64,000 nucleotides of DNA. Origin: Nocardia jinanensis. Lineage in GTDB: Bacteria; Actinomycetota; Actinomycetes; Mycobacteriales; Mycobacteriaceae. The position numbers and the translations under genes were made by a program. Positions 26,272 through 36,331 of this stretch are shown here, piece after piece (positions within the stretch are counted from its first letter, which is position 1; each line of letters opens with the position of its first letter). The notes under the pieces are model-generated. The model was given only the letters and a program-made list of their open reading frames with translations. It made no database searches and was not told the origin of the DNA. Location of the stretch: positions 496,001-560,000 of the forward strand of contig NZ_BMMH01000001.1 in assembly GCF_014645735.1 (NCBI RefSeq), in the 5' to 3' direction.

Positions 26272-27621
26272 TCAGGCGGTGAGCCGGTCGTCTTCGCTGA
26301 TGAACAGCGTCGCGATCACGCTGACCACCGCGGTGGCCACGAGGTACCCGCAGGCCAGCCACGGTGTCGAACCACCCACCGCGATCAGGGCGGTGACGAT
26401 CATCGGCGTGAGGCCCGAGGCGTAGATCCCGGAGAACTGATAGACGAACGACAGACCGGTGTATCGGACCTCGGCCGGGAACAGCCCCGCGTACAACGTG
26501 CCCTGCGCCCCGTAGAACAGCGCGTGCGCCACCCCGAACACCGCGATGATCGCGAGGGTGAACACCACGATGTTCCCGGTTCCGAAAAGCGCGAACACTG
26601 GATACACCAGCACTCCGTATGCCGCGATGCCGGCGATGTAGACCCGGCGCGGCCCGAACCGATCGGCGAGCAGGCCGGAGACCGGGATGAGCGCCGCCAT
26701 CACCAGCGCGGCGACGGTGACCGCCACCAGCACCGGGACCTGTTCGAAACCGAGCTGCCCGGTGGCGAACGTGATCGCGAAAACACCCCAGGTGTTGAAC
26801 GCCGTGCCCTCACCCCAGCGCGAGAGCAGACCGAGCGCAGTGTTACGCCGGGCGCGGGCGTTGCGGAACAACTCGACCACGGGCACTTTCGATATCCGGT
26901 TGAGCCGGTCCACCTCCCGGAACGCGGGCGTCTCGTCGATCGTGAGGCGTACCACCAACCCGATCACCACCAGCACCAGGCTGGCGCCGAACGCGATCCG
27001 CCATCCGTAGTCGAGGAACGCCGATTCGCTCAGCGTCGTCCGCAGCAGCGCGAATACGCCGGTGCCCAGCGCGAGACCGAGAGCCAGCCCTACCTGCGGA
27101 TAGCTGCCGAACAATCCGACTTTCTTGCGTGGACTGTGCTCGACGGCCAATAGCACCGCACCGGCCCATTCACCGCCGAGCGCGAAACCCTGCAGCATCC
27201 GCAGCAGCAGGAGCAGGATCGGTGCCGCGACACCGATCGCGGCGGCGGTGGGCAGCACACCCATCAGGGCGGTAGAACCACCCATGATCGCCATTGTCAG
27301 TGCCAGCGTTCGTTTCCGACCGATCCGGTCGCCGATATGCCCGAAGACGAGACCGCCGATCGGCCGCATCAGGAAACCGACAGCGAAGGTCGCGAACGAC
27401 AGCATGGTTCCGACGAACGCGCTGTTGTTCGGGAAGAAGAGTTTGTCGAAGACCAGGCTCGCCGCGGTGGCGTAGAGGAAGAAGTCGTACCACTCGACGG
27501 TGGTACCGATCAGGCTCGCCGCGACCGCCTTGCGAGTGTCGGCGGCGCTGAGCCCACCGTCGGCCGTCGCGGCGCGATCGTCCGTGCGGGTGGGCGCCGG
27601 CCCCGTTCCCAGTAGTGACAT
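26272..27621 (-). CDS. MFS transporter, metabolite:H+ symporter (MHS) type
   Basis: 449 residues with 12 helices. Signature of the MHS/ShiA-ProP group: AASLIGTTVEWYDFFLYATA at the start, GFLMRPIGGLVFGHIGDRIG with RKRTL, and LQGFALGGEWAGA. These take up organic acids or osmolytes with protons; the substrate cannot be told. ATG 27621 is preceded by AAGGGAAC. It diverges from a META-domain lipoprotein. Confidence 0.9.
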   Translation of the reverse strand: MSLLGTGPAPTRTDDRAATADGGLSAADTRKAVAASLIGTTVEWYDFFLYATAASLVFDKLFFPNNSAFVGTMLSFATFAVGFLMRPIGGLVFGHIGDRIGRKRTLALTMAIMGGSTALMGVLPTAAAIGVAAPILLLLLRMLQGFALGGEWAGAVLLAVEHSPRKKVGLFGSYPQVGLALGLALGTGVFALLRTTLSESAFLDYGWRIAFGASLVLVVIGLVVRLTIDETPAFREVDRLNRISKVPVVELFRNARARRNTALGLLSRWGEGTAFNTWGVFAITFATGQLGFEQVPVLVAVTVAALVMAALIPVSGLLADRFGPRRVYIAGIAAYGVLVYPVFALFGTGNIVVFTLAIIAVFGVAHALFYGAQGTLYAGLFPAEVRYTGLSFVYQFSGIYASGLTPMIVTALIAVGGSTPWLACGYLVATAVVSVIATLFISEDDRLTA

Positions 27622-27766
27622 CGTGTTCCCTTCGCTACCGCGTCGATCGCCGAGCGAGGATATGAGGACAACGGCCCTGGCAGGAAGCGTTGTAATCAGC
27701 GAGATTCGAGCAGCGGGCCGGTTTCGCCGCACGGGATCGGGCCGAGCGCCGGGTAGCATCGCCGTC

Positions 27767-28561
27767 ATGCCGGGACCAGCGCTCCGAATCGGTGCGGCAC
27801 TGTCACTACTCGTACTCGCCGCGACAGCGTGTTCGGACAACGAGCAGGCGCTGACCGCACCCGAACCCACTCCCATGGGCCACACCTATATATCCACCGA
27901 GGTCACCGGCGCACCCATTCCAGGCGGCGGTCCGCTCACCCTCACCTTCGCCGACGACCGGATCTCGGCGGAGGCCGGGTGCAATGCCCACAGCGGTGCG
28001 GTGGATCTACGCGACCACCTCCTGCACGTCTCCGATCTCGCGAGCACGCTGGTCGGATGTCCGGGCGACCGGGCCGGCTCCGATGCCTGGGTCGACGACC
28101 TGCTGCGCGCGGACCCGACCTGGCAGCTCGATCAGGATCGGCTGACGCTGACCGGAAAGGGCACCACCGTCGTCCTCACCGACAAAAAGGTGCTGCAACC
28201 GGACCGCCCGATCCGCGGCACCGAATGGGTGGTGACCTCTCTGCTCACCCCGGACGCCCGAATCTCCTCGCAGACCGTAGACCAGGTGCGGCCGACCCTG
28301 ACCATCGGCGCCGACGATTCGCTCACCGGCTTCGCGGGATGCAATCGCATCACCGGACGGGCCGTGGTAACCGATACCGCGCCGGGTACCGATATCGCGT
28401 TCAGCGCGGCTACCACGCGAATGATGTGCACACCCGAGATCATGGAGGTCGAACAGGCGATACTGGCCGTCTTGGATGGTACGGCCCGGGCCACTGTCGA
28501 CGCCGACACCCTCACCCTGCGCAACCCGGACGGCCACGGTCTGACTCTGCGCGCCGGGTAG
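27767..28561 (+). CDS. Lipoprotein with two META domains
   Basis: 264 residues. Lipoprotein signal peptide with lipobox LAATAC (lipid-bearing Cys 22). Two META/HslJ-like repeats follow: residues about 45-130 (LTFADDRISAEAGCNAHSGA) and about 150-262 (LTIGADDSLTGFAGCNRITG), each with the conserved G-C-N turn and a second Cys (TLVGCPGD, TRMMCTPE) that could pair with it. Anchored outside the membrane; role probably in envelope stress or protein stability, unproven. ATG 27767. Confidence 0.87.
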   Translation: MPGPALRIGAALSLLVLAATACSDNEQALTAPEPTPMGHTYISTEVTGAPIPGGGPLTLTFADDRISAEAGCNAHSGAVDLRDHLLHVSDLASTLVGCPGDRAGSDAWVDDLLRADPTWQLDQDRLTLTGKGTTVVLTDKKVLQPDRPIRGTEWVVTSLLTPDARISSQTVDQVRPTLTIGADDSLTGFAGCNRITGRAVVTDTAPGTDIAFSAATTRMMCTPEIMEVEQAILAVLDGTARATVDADTLTLRNPDGHGLTLRAG

Positions 28562-28652
28562 CCCTCCACAGCGGTGACCGGGCAGGGCGAGCTGGAACTA
28601 CCGATCTGCGTGGTGCACACGCCCGCCGATCGTGGATACTCGCCGCGAGCGA

Positions 28653-28931
28653 TTACGAGATGCGCTCCCACGTAGCGTTCTTCATTACATAGCGCCTGCC
28701 GATACCGTGCACGACAGCGCCCTCACCCGTCTGCAGATCGACATCACCGCCTTCCTCGACGAGGGTTCCGGTCACCTCGAAGGCGGCGTACTGTTCACCG
28801 TCGTCCCATTCGGAGACACCGTCGATATATACATGGGTATCGGCGCCGCAACGAAGGGCCGCGCCGTGGGCGGCGTTCTCGGCGATCCCGAACAGGGTCG
28901 CTGTGTCGTCGACGTAGTCGGCGAGGTCCAT
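28653..28931 (-). CDS. Small acidic protein, candidate immunity protein
   Basis: 92 residues, strongly acidic (about 18 Asp/Glu against 5 Lys/Arg), no signal peptide or membrane segment; probably a small beta-rich cytoplasmic protein (THVYIDGVSEWDDGEQYAAF, then VTGTLVEEGGDV). No known family recognised. ATG 28931 has AGGATG upstream. It lies 69 bp after the transglutaminase-domain gene on the same strand. A short acidic product just downstream of a possible effector is the usual layout of an immunity gene; that role is inferred from position and charge only. Confidence 0.55.
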   Translation of the reverse strand: MDLADYVDDTATLFGIAENAAHGAALRCGADTHVYIDGVSEWDDGEQYAAFEVTGTLVEEGGDVDLQTGEGAVVHGIGRRYVMKNATWERIS

Positions 28932-29000
28932 GCTCACATCCTAACCAGGGCCGAACCACAGCCGCCCAGCGGAAGATGCAGGTTCCGCCACCGCCTCCGG

Positions 29001-30374
29001 TCACTGAACCACTTTGGTAAAGGCAATACAGATCACCGCGCTGTCGAAATCGGGGCGGCCGGCGAAAAACTTTTCCGGAGTGTTCTGATGCACCTCCATC
29101 GGAGCAGTGGAGGGGTTCCCGAATTCCGGATAAATTCTCCAATCTCCATGATTGGCATTCCACCAGCTACCGGTCGGTTCATCGTACAGCGCGTAATCGA
29201 AGTTTCCATATCCGGGCTTGCCGCAGTTGTAGTCTCCCGACATGTCCACCTGACCCGTTGCAGGGTTCGGCTCGAAGAGAGTGGGATCGGGGGTTTGTGT
29301 GGCCCTGACACCGGTTACTCCCGCCTTGACCACAGGGTTACCTTTTCTGTCTCGTACTATTTCTTGACCGGACCAGAACTGCTTCGAAAATATTTCCGTC
29401 TTCCATTCTGTGGGATTGCCGGACGGCAAGTGCTGATCGATGTCTCGTAACCGGGAAAGCTCCGGGTCCGCTTTCACCAGACGCATGAAGTCGCCGACAT
29501 CCGCCGGTCCGGTGGCCAGAATCGCCTCGAATCTCTGTACATAATTCGAAACTCTACCGAAGGCGCGCTGATTACTTTCTATCCTCGCCTCACGTCGACT
29601 TTCCCGCACATCCCCGAGGTCACCCTTGGCGATATTCGACCATATTTCCCTCGCTTGCGCTCGCGCTATATCCAAATTTTTCTTGATATTCCCGATATAC
29701 TCGGGGCCGGTTATCACGGCTCCTTCTCTGCTTTTGTAGGGCCAGTCCGTACCGTGTTCCGCCACCAGGCTCTCTGCTCTGCCGAGCCGTTTCCGCCAGC
29801 CATTCACCCTTGCGTTCGCGATCTCCCCGGGTGCCAGAATATTCTCTACAGACTGAATCGCACGGTGCGAATCCGGATCAGCGAAAGCCAGGTTCGTAGG
29901 CGGTCCCGCATCGAGCTTCATCAGGCCGAGACGAATCTTGGTTACGCCGATACACCCCTGGCCCAGCACTTTCCGTTCGTCGGCGGTCATCTCCCGGCCG
30001 TGGCGGCGTTCCCACATCACGATGTAGTCGTCCACGGGATAACGGCGCTGAGCCTCCGGAGGACCGGAACTGTCAGCCGTGCGACGAGAACCGAACGGGG
30101 AAGCCGACATACCGTTCGACCCGCTCGGCTCGCGCCCGGCTCCGTCAGCCCTTCTCAGACTTTGTTCGACAAGCCGGCGGCCGTACTCTTCGGCGCTACC
30201 CGAGCTCCCGCGGGCCGCGCGAACCCCACCTGCCAGGTCGCCCAACGTGTCGAACAGTTGAGGCGCCGTCCGCAGGCTGAGCAGTTCGACCATGCCGTCC
30301 CGCATCCGCCGGAGCCACTCATCCGGCAAGTCACCGGGCACCCCCCTCATCACCTGGCGCCACGACCAACGCAC
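29001..30374 (-). CDS. Microbial (Streptomyces-type) transglutaminase domain protein
   Basis: 457 residues. From residue about 112 to the end it matches the microbial transglutaminase family, as I recall the S. mobaraensis enzyme: DDYIVMWERRHGREMT, the active Cys 141 in GQGCIGVTK, NLAFADPDSHRA, then FSKQFWSGQE, TLFEPNPATGQVDMS, GNFDYALY (Asp 393), NANHGDW (His 409) and FDSAVICIAFTK. Such enzymes cross-link Gln and Lys side chains or deamidate Gln. Unlike secreted relatives there is no signal peptide; residues 1-110 are helical, then Ser/Gly-rich. Base composition is clearly lower in GC than the flanking genes. GTG 30374 lacks a ribosome site, so the true N-terminus is uncertain. Confidence 0.8.
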   Translation of the reverse strand: MRWSWRQVMRGVPGDLPDEWLRRMRDGMVELLSLRTAPQLFDTLGDLAGGVRAARGSSGSAEEYGRRLVEQSLRRADGAGREPSGSNGMSASPFGSRRTADSSGPPEAQRRYPVDDYIVMWERRHGREMTADERKVLGQGCIGVTKIRLGLMKLDAGPPTNLAFADPDSHRAIQSVENILAPGEIANARVNGWRKRLGRAESLVAEHGTDWPYKSREGAVITGPEYIGNIKKNLDIARAQAREIWSNIAKGDLGDVRESRREARIESNQRAFGRVSNYVQRFEAILATGPADVGDFMRLVKADPELSRLRDIDQHLPSGNPTEWKTEIFSKQFWSGQEIVRDRKGNPVVKAGVTGVRATQTPDPTLFEPNPATGQVDMSGDYNCGKPGYGNFDYALYDEPTGSWWNANHGDWRIYPEFGNPSTAPMEVHQNTPEKFFAGRPDFDSAVICIAFTKVVQ

Positions 30375-30847
30375 AGACCGGGCCGGGCCGCGGATCTCAT
30401 CCCCGAATCACCGGCCCGCTCGCCGCCGCGCGGCGGACCGCCATCGGCTCGATACCGCCACAGCCTGGTCGGAAACCTCGCACACTGCGCGCTGCGTTCG
30501 CACGTACCATCGTGCACCAGTCGACCGATTCGAGTTCGGGGTGTACCATCCGCCCCGGCCCGACGCCTCCGTACACATCGCGCATATGTTGAGCACTGAA
30601 CGTTGCCGAGTAGTCCATACCGCACCCGAAAGGAGTACACCACACTGCTGCCTCGGCACTACCCGAGCCCGCTCCGCCGCCAACCCCGAAAACCTTATGG
30701 GGAGGCAGGTTCGGAGATTCTTATCGGGGCCTCACCCACCGACGCCGTATTCGTTCCCCGCACCGGAAGGACTTGCAGCTGATATCGGTGTCTCGTCCGG
30801 CATGGCGCGATCTCGACCGAGCCCGGGTTCACCGAGCCGGAAACGAC
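30375..30847. other. Intergenic region upstream of the transglutaminase gene
   Basis: No confident gene. Several overlapping minus-strand frames (30397-30645, 30408-30683) are open but lack a family match and a ribosome site. One ends in TGA just 22 bp before the transglutaminase start and might be a decayed N-terminal module. An inverted repeat at 30585-30602 is a regulator-site candidate. Confidence 0.45.
30585..30602. promoter_or_regulatory. Inverted repeat related to the one at 18611
   Basis: TATGTTGAGCACTGAACG, 15 of 18 bases identical to 18611-18628, with imperfect palindromic core GTTgAG-ca-CTGAAC. It lies about 210 bp upstream of the transglutaminase start. Confidence 0.4.
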
Positions 30848-30878
30848 GAGGCCCGCCGGTCGGAAACCGGCGGGCCTC
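30848..30878 (-). terminator. Hairpin terminator after tpiA
   Basis: Perfect 13-bp stem GAGGCCCGCCGGT / ACCGGCGGGCCTC with loop cggaa, 17 bp past the stop of tpiA. It closes the gap-pgk-tpiA operon and isolates it from the transglutaminase gene. Confidence 0.8.
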
Positions 30879-30894
30879 AGCGCATATCGTTCGA

Positions 30895-31680
30895 TCAGGG
30901 CAACGGCCCGCCCGCCGCGATGGCGGACAACGTGGCGAATTCGTCGCCCTTGAGCGACGCCCCGCCCACCAGGGCCCCGTCGATATCGGTCTGCCCGGTC
31001 AGCTCACCGACATTCTTCGCGTTGACCGAACCGCCGTAGAGCACTCGGACGGTATCGGCCACCTGCGCACTTGCCAGCTGCACCAGTTCGCCGCGGATCG
31101 CGCCGCAGACTTCCTGCGCGTCGGCGGGGGTCGCGACCTTGCCGGTACCGATCGCCCAGACGGGTTCGTAGGCGATCACCACCTTCGCGATCTCCTCGGC
31201 GGACAGACCCTTCAGCGAACCCCGCAACTGTTCGAGGTTGTATTCGACATGAGTGCCCGCGTCACGCACGTTCAGTCCCTCACCGATGCAGACGATCGGC
31301 GTGACGCCGTGCTTCAGCGCCTGCTTGGCCTTCGCCAGCACCGTGGCGTCGTCCTCGTTGTGGTACTGGCGGCGCTCGGAATGCCCGACCACCGCGAACG
31401 CGCAACCCAGCTTCGCCAGCATCGCCGCGCTGATCTCACCGGTGTAGGCGCCCGATTCGTGCACCGACACATCCTGCGCACCGTAGGTGACACGCAGTTT
31501 GTCACCCTCGACCAGCGTCTGCACGCTGCGGATATCGACGAACGGCGGGAGCACCGTGACATCGACCTTGTCGAAGTACTTGTCGGGCAGCGCGAACGCG
31601 ATCTTCTGCACCAGAGCGATGGCCTCGAGGTGATTGAGGTTCATCTTCCAGTTGCCCGCGATCAGCGGTTTCCGGGCCAT
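30895..31680 (-). CDS. tpiA: Triosephosphate isomerase
   Basis: 261-residue TIM barrel interconverting dihydroxyacetone phosphate and glyceraldehyde-3-phosphate. GNWKMN with the catalytic Lys near residue 12, GHSERR with His near 100, [12 protein letters not shown] with Glu near 173, and the phosphate loop YGGSVN near 220. Its ATG follows the pgk stop directly (TAGATG). Last gene of gap-pgk-tpiA; secG, the usual next gene, has been displaced to 24233. Confidence 0.96.
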   Translation of the reverse strand: MARKPLIAGNWKMNLNHLEAIALVQKIAFALPDKYFDKVDVTVLPPFVDIRSVQTLVEGDKLRVTYGAQDVSVHESGAYTGEISAAMLAKLGCAFAVVGHSERRQYHNEDDATVLAKAKQALKHGVTPIVCIGEGLNVRDAGTHVEYNLEQLRGSLKGLSAEEIAKVVIAYEPVWAIGTGKVATPADAQEVCGAIRGELVQLASAQVADTVRVLYGGSVNAKNVGELTGQTDIDGALVGGASLKGDEFATLSAIAAGGPLP

Positions 31681-32904
31681 CTACGCACCCTCCGACTCTT
31701 CGAGCACACTGATACCGGGCAGTGTCTTGCCTTCCAGGTACTCCAGCGAGGCACCGCCGCCGGTGGAGATATGCGAGAAATCGCCGTCCGGGATACCGAG
31801 CGCCCGCACGGCCGCGGCGGAATCGCCACCGCCGACCACGGTGAAAGCGCCCTTACCGGTGGCCTTGGCAATGGCCTCGGCGATCCCGCGGGTCCCGGCC
31901 GCGAACTTGTCGAACTCGAACACGCCCATCGGGCCGTTCCAGAACACGGTGCGCGCCTCGGTGAGCAGCACCGAGAAACGCTGCGCCGATTCGGGACCGA
32001 TGTCCAGCCCCAGCCAGCCGTCCGGGATCTCGTGCGCCGGTACCACCTTCGATTCCGCGTCGGCGGAGAAGGAATCGGCGACGACGATATCGCGCGGCAG
32101 ATGAATGACATCGGCATAGCGATCCAGCAGGCTCTTGCAGGTCTCGATCATCTCCTCCTGCAACAGCGAGGACCCGACCGAAAGACCCTGGGCGGCAAGG
32201 AAGGTGAAGCACATACCGCCACCGATGACCAGGGTGTCGACCTTGGGAGCCAGCGCCTCGATCACCGCCAGTTTGTCCGACACCTTGGACCCGCCGAGCA
32301 CCACCGCGTACGGGCGGTCGGTGGATTCGGTCAGCCGGGCCAGCACATCGGCTTCCGCCGCGACGAGTGTGCCCGCGTAGTGCGGAAGCAGCTTCGCCAC
32401 GTCGTACACCGACGCCTGCTTGCGGTGCACCACACCGAAACCGTCGGAGACGAACGCGCCGTCGTCACCCACCAGCTCCACCAGGGCGGCGGCCAGCTTC
32501 GCGCGTTCGGCGTCGTCCTTGCTGGTCTCCCGCGGATCGAAGCGGATGTTCTCCAGCAGCAGCACATCACCGTCGGTCAGGCCCTCGGACCGCGCCAGCG
32601 CGTCCTGGCCCACCACATCACCGGCGAGCTGCACATTGCGGCCCAGTTCGGCGGCGAGCCGGGTGGCCACCGGAGCCAGCGACAGCCCCGGATCTTGAGC
32701 GCCCTTCGGACGACCGAGATGCGCGGTGACGACCACTTTCGCACCGGCCTCGACCAGCGCCCGGATGGTCGGCACCGACGCCACGATCCGGCCCGGATCG
32801 GTGATCTGCCCGTTGTCCAGCGGAACGTTCAGGTCGGAGCGCACCAGCACACCGCGTCCCTCGACGCCCTCGGCAAGGAGATCTTCCAGAGTTTTGACAG
32901 TCAC
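31681..32904 (-). CDS. pgk: Phosphoglycerate kinase
   Basis: 407 residues; transfers phosphate from 1,3-bisphosphoglycerate to [14 protein letters not shown] near residue 20, TAHLGRPKG near 60, [10 protein letters not shown] near 205, and the C-terminal nucleotide loop [14 protein letters not shown] 32904 is chosen because TGAGGAAC precedes it and it leaves an 8-bp gap to gap; a longer frame to 32970 would run into gap. Confidence 0.96.
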   Translation of the reverse strand: MTVKTLEDLLAEGVEGRGVLVRSDLNVPLDNGQITDPGRIVASVPTIRALVEAGAKVVVTAHLGRPKGAQDPGLSLAPVATRLAAELGRNVQLAGDVVGQDALARSEGLTDGDVLLLENIRFDPRETSKDDAERAKLAAALVELVGDDGAFVSDGFGVVHRKQASVYDVAKLLPHYAGTLVAAEADVLARLTESTDRPYAVVLGGSKVSDKLAVIEALAPKVDTLVIGGGMCFTFLAAQGLSVGSSLLQEEMIETCKSLLDRYADVIHLPRDIVVADSFSADAESKVVPAHEIPDGWLGLDIGPESAQRFSVLLTEARTVFWNGPMGVFEFDKFAAGTRGIAEAIAKATGKGAFTVVGGGDSAAAVRALGIPDGDFSHISTGGGASLEYLEGKTLPGISVLEESEGA

Positions 32905-32912
32905 GCCGTTCC

Positions 32913-34013
<1,101 letters not shown>

Positions 34014-34147
34014 CTGTGTTTTTTGGCGCCGCCTGCGGCGTCGCGGGGTCGAGGCCCCCTCGGTCCCGCCGTTCAGGCCTCGAGACTCGCGCTTCGCGCA
34101 TGCGCTTCGAGGCATGAACGGCGGGACGGGCCTCAACCCTTGGAGGT
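34014..34147. repeat. Dispersed repeat, variant copy C, with long hairpin
   Basis: Begins with the head CTGTGTTTTTTGGCGCCGCC that resembles the head of the copies at 46649 and 60456. It is followed by a different body: a 22-bp imperfect inverted repeat, arms 34063-34084 and 34105-34126 (20 of 22 pairs), whose loop GCGCTTCGCGCATGCGC is itself self-complementary. It lies between whiA and gap. Confidence 0.6.
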
Positions 34148-34292
34148 GTCTCGTAAAACTCGACGCATGCGCGTTGCGTCGGCATTCGAGGTCCGGGTCG
34201 GCATATGGCCCGCACGCAAAGCAGACCACCGCAGGTTTCGGCGCCCGAGCGGGCCCAACGCCTCATCGGCCGCCACCATCCGCCGTCCCGAC

Positions 34293-35276
34293 TCACGCGT
34301 CGTCGAGCAGCTCCGCTGTTACCGCCGACTCCGTATCCGGCACCCCCAGTTCCTTGGCCCGCCGGTCCGCCATGGACAGCAGCCGCCGGATCCGGCCCGC
34401 CACCGCGTCCTTGGTCATCGGCGGATCCGCGAGCTGCCCGAGCTCCTCGAGCGACGCCTGCCGGTGCTCCACCCGCAGCTTCCCCGCCGCGGCCAGATGG
34501 TCCGGTACGTCCTCGCCCAGCAGTTCCAGTGCCCGCTCCACCCGAGCCGCCGCGGCGACCGCGGCGCGGGCCGAACGGCGCAGGTTGGCATCGTCGAAGT
34601 TCGCGAGCCTATTGGCGGTGGCGCGGACTTCCCGTCGCATCCGTCGTTCTTCCCAGGTGAGCCGGGTGTCCTGGGCGCCCATACGGGTGAGGAGGGCTCC
34701 GATGGCCTCGCCGTCGCGGACCACGACCCGGTCGGTGCCGCGCACCTCGCGAGCCTTGGCGGAGATACCGAGCCGCCGTGCGGCGCCGACCAGCGCCAAG
34801 GCGGCTTCGGGTCCGGGGCAGCTCACCTCCAGGGCCGAGGAGCGGCCGGGTTCGGTGAGGGATCCGTGGGCCAGGAAGGCACCGCGCCACGCGGATTCCG
34901 CGTCGGCGACACTGCCACCGACCACCTGTGCCGGTAGTCCCCGCACCGGACGGCCGCGCACATCCAGCAGACCGGTCTGCCGCGCCAGGGCTTCGCCCTC
35001 TTTCGCGACGCGGACCACGTAGCGGGAGGATTTGCGCAGGCCACCGGCGCTGAGCACATGCACATCCGACCCGTATCCGTAGAGTTCGAAGATCTCCCGC
35101 CGTAGCCGCCGGGCGATGGAACCCATATCGACTTCGGCTTCGACTATCACCCGCCCGCCGACGATATGGAGGCCGCCGGCGAAACGCAGCAGGGCGGACA
35201 GTTCGGCTTTGCGCGCACTCACCTGTGTTACGGCGAGCCGGCTCAGCTCGTCTTTCACTTCGGCTGTCATCGCCAC
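34293..35276 (-). CDS. whiA: WhiA, sporulation/cell-division regulator family
   Basis: 327 residues. N-terminal LAGLIDADG-like fold with [22 protein letters not shown] (in parts), C-terminal helix-turn-helix ending [22 protein letters not shown]. In Streptomyces WhiA with WhiB drives division-related transcription; in non-sporulating actinobacteria its role is less clear. [14 protein letters not shown] matches actinobacterial N-termini. Its start overlaps yvcK by 10 bp, as in the conserved rapZ-yvcK-whiA cluster. Confidence 0.95.
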   Translation of the reverse strand: MAMTAEVKDELSRLAVTQVSARKAELSALLRFAGGLHIVGGRVIVEAEVDMGSIARRLRREIFELYGYGSDVHVLSAGGLRKSSRYVVRVAKEGEALARQTGLLDVRGRPVRGLPAQVVGGSVADAESAWRGAFLAHGSLTEPGRSSALEVSCPGPEAALALVGAARRLGISAKAREVRGTDRVVVRDGEAIGALLTRMGAQDTRLTWEERRMRREVRATANRLANFDDANLRRSARAAVAAAARVERALELLGEDVPDHLAAAGKLRVEHRQASLEELGQLADPPMTKDAVAGRIRRLLSMADRRAKELGVPDTESAVTAELLDDA

Positions 35277-36331
35277 GAGACGTGCTCCTTTCCACCCAAC
35301 CCGGACCGCACATCCTGACCCATGTGCCGTCCCTCGACTCGAAGCCCCGGCAAGTGTGGCCGAGGCTCGTGGATCAGTTGATCCAGTGCGGCGGCGAGCT
35401 TTCCGGAGTCGTGCCGGTCGGTTCCCGCGTCGGCGACATCGGAAAAGATTACTCGCGCCCGTAATTGACCGGCAGCTCTGGCCACATGCTCACGCTCCCG
35501 CCCTTCCGGCACACACCCGGAGTCGACCAGTACCTCGTCAACCGCGAAATCCGGTGCGTGCTGGGACAATACATGTAGATGCCGTTCGGCGGAGAACCCC
35601 GCGGTCTCACCGGGCTGCGCGGCGAGGTTCAGGATCAGTACCTTACGCGCCCGGGTGTGCACCAGTGCGTCCCGCAACCCCGGTACCAGCAAATGCGGTA
35701 TGACGCTGGTGAACCAGGACCCCGGCCCGAGGATCACCGCGTCCGCCCGTTCGATGGCGGCGGTGGCTTCGGCGCACGACGGTGGATCGGCGGGCAGCAG
35801 CCGCACCCGCCGGACCTTCCCCGGTGTCGTGGCGACCGCGACCTGGCCGCGGATACAGCGGCTCACCCGTGGATCGGCTTCCAGCCCGGATACGTCGGCT
35901 TCGATATCCAGGGGGATATTCGACATGGGCAGCACTCGGCCACTGACGCCGAGCAGTTCACCCACCTGGTCGAGCGCGGCCACCGGGTCGCCGAGCACCT
36001 CGGTGAGACCGGCCAGCAGCAGGTTGCCCACGGAATGCCCGGCCAGGGCTCCGGTACCGCCGAACCGGTGTTGCACGGTCCGGGTGAGCACACCGTTCGC
36101 GTCGGCGGCGAGCGCCGCGAGCGCCATCCGGAGATCACCGGGCGGCGGTACACCCAGTTCGGCGCGCAACCGCCCGGAGGAGCCGCCGTCGTCGGCGACC
36201 GTCACCACCGCACTGATCCGGCGGGTGATCCGCCGGACCGCGGACAGGGTCGCGTACAGCCCGTGGCCGCCGCCGAGCGCGACGACCGCGGGATCGGATG
36301 GGTCGGCGGGTTCGGTCTCCGAGTTGATCAC
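35267..36331 (-). CDS. YvcK/CofD-like gluconeogenesis factor
   Basis: 354 residues of the YvcK family (UDP-GlcNAc-binding in Bacillus and mycobacteria), which supports cell-wall synthesis and growth on gluconeogenic carbon. [18 protein letters not shown] at the start, [14 protein letters not shown] near residue 43, [12 protein letters not shown] near 105 and [19 protein letters not shown] near 215. Start overlaps the rapZ stop by 4 bp; end overlaps whiA. Confidence 0.93.
   Translation of the reverse strand: MINSETEPADPSDPAVVALGGGHGLYATLSAVRRITRRISAVVTVADDGGSSGRLRAELGVPPPGDLRMALAALAADANGVLTRTVQHRFGGTGALAGHSVGNLLLAGLTEVLGDPVAALDQVGELLGVSGRVLPMSNIPLDIEADVSGLEADPRVSRCIRGQVAVATTPGKVRRVRLLPADPPSCAEATAAIERADAVILGPGSWFTSVIPHLLVPGLRDALVHTRARKVLILNLAAQPGETAGFSAERHLHVLSQHAPDFAVDEVLVDSGCVPEGREREHVARAAGQLRARVIFSDVADAGTDRHDSGKLAAALDQLIHEPRPHLPGLRVEGRHMGQDVRSGLGGKEHVSWR

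Noticed and set aside
30397..30683. Overlapping minus-strand frames upstream of the transglutaminase gene
   Set aside because: No ribosome site and no recognisable domain (in particular no WXG100 or LXG pattern); listed only as part of the intergenic region.
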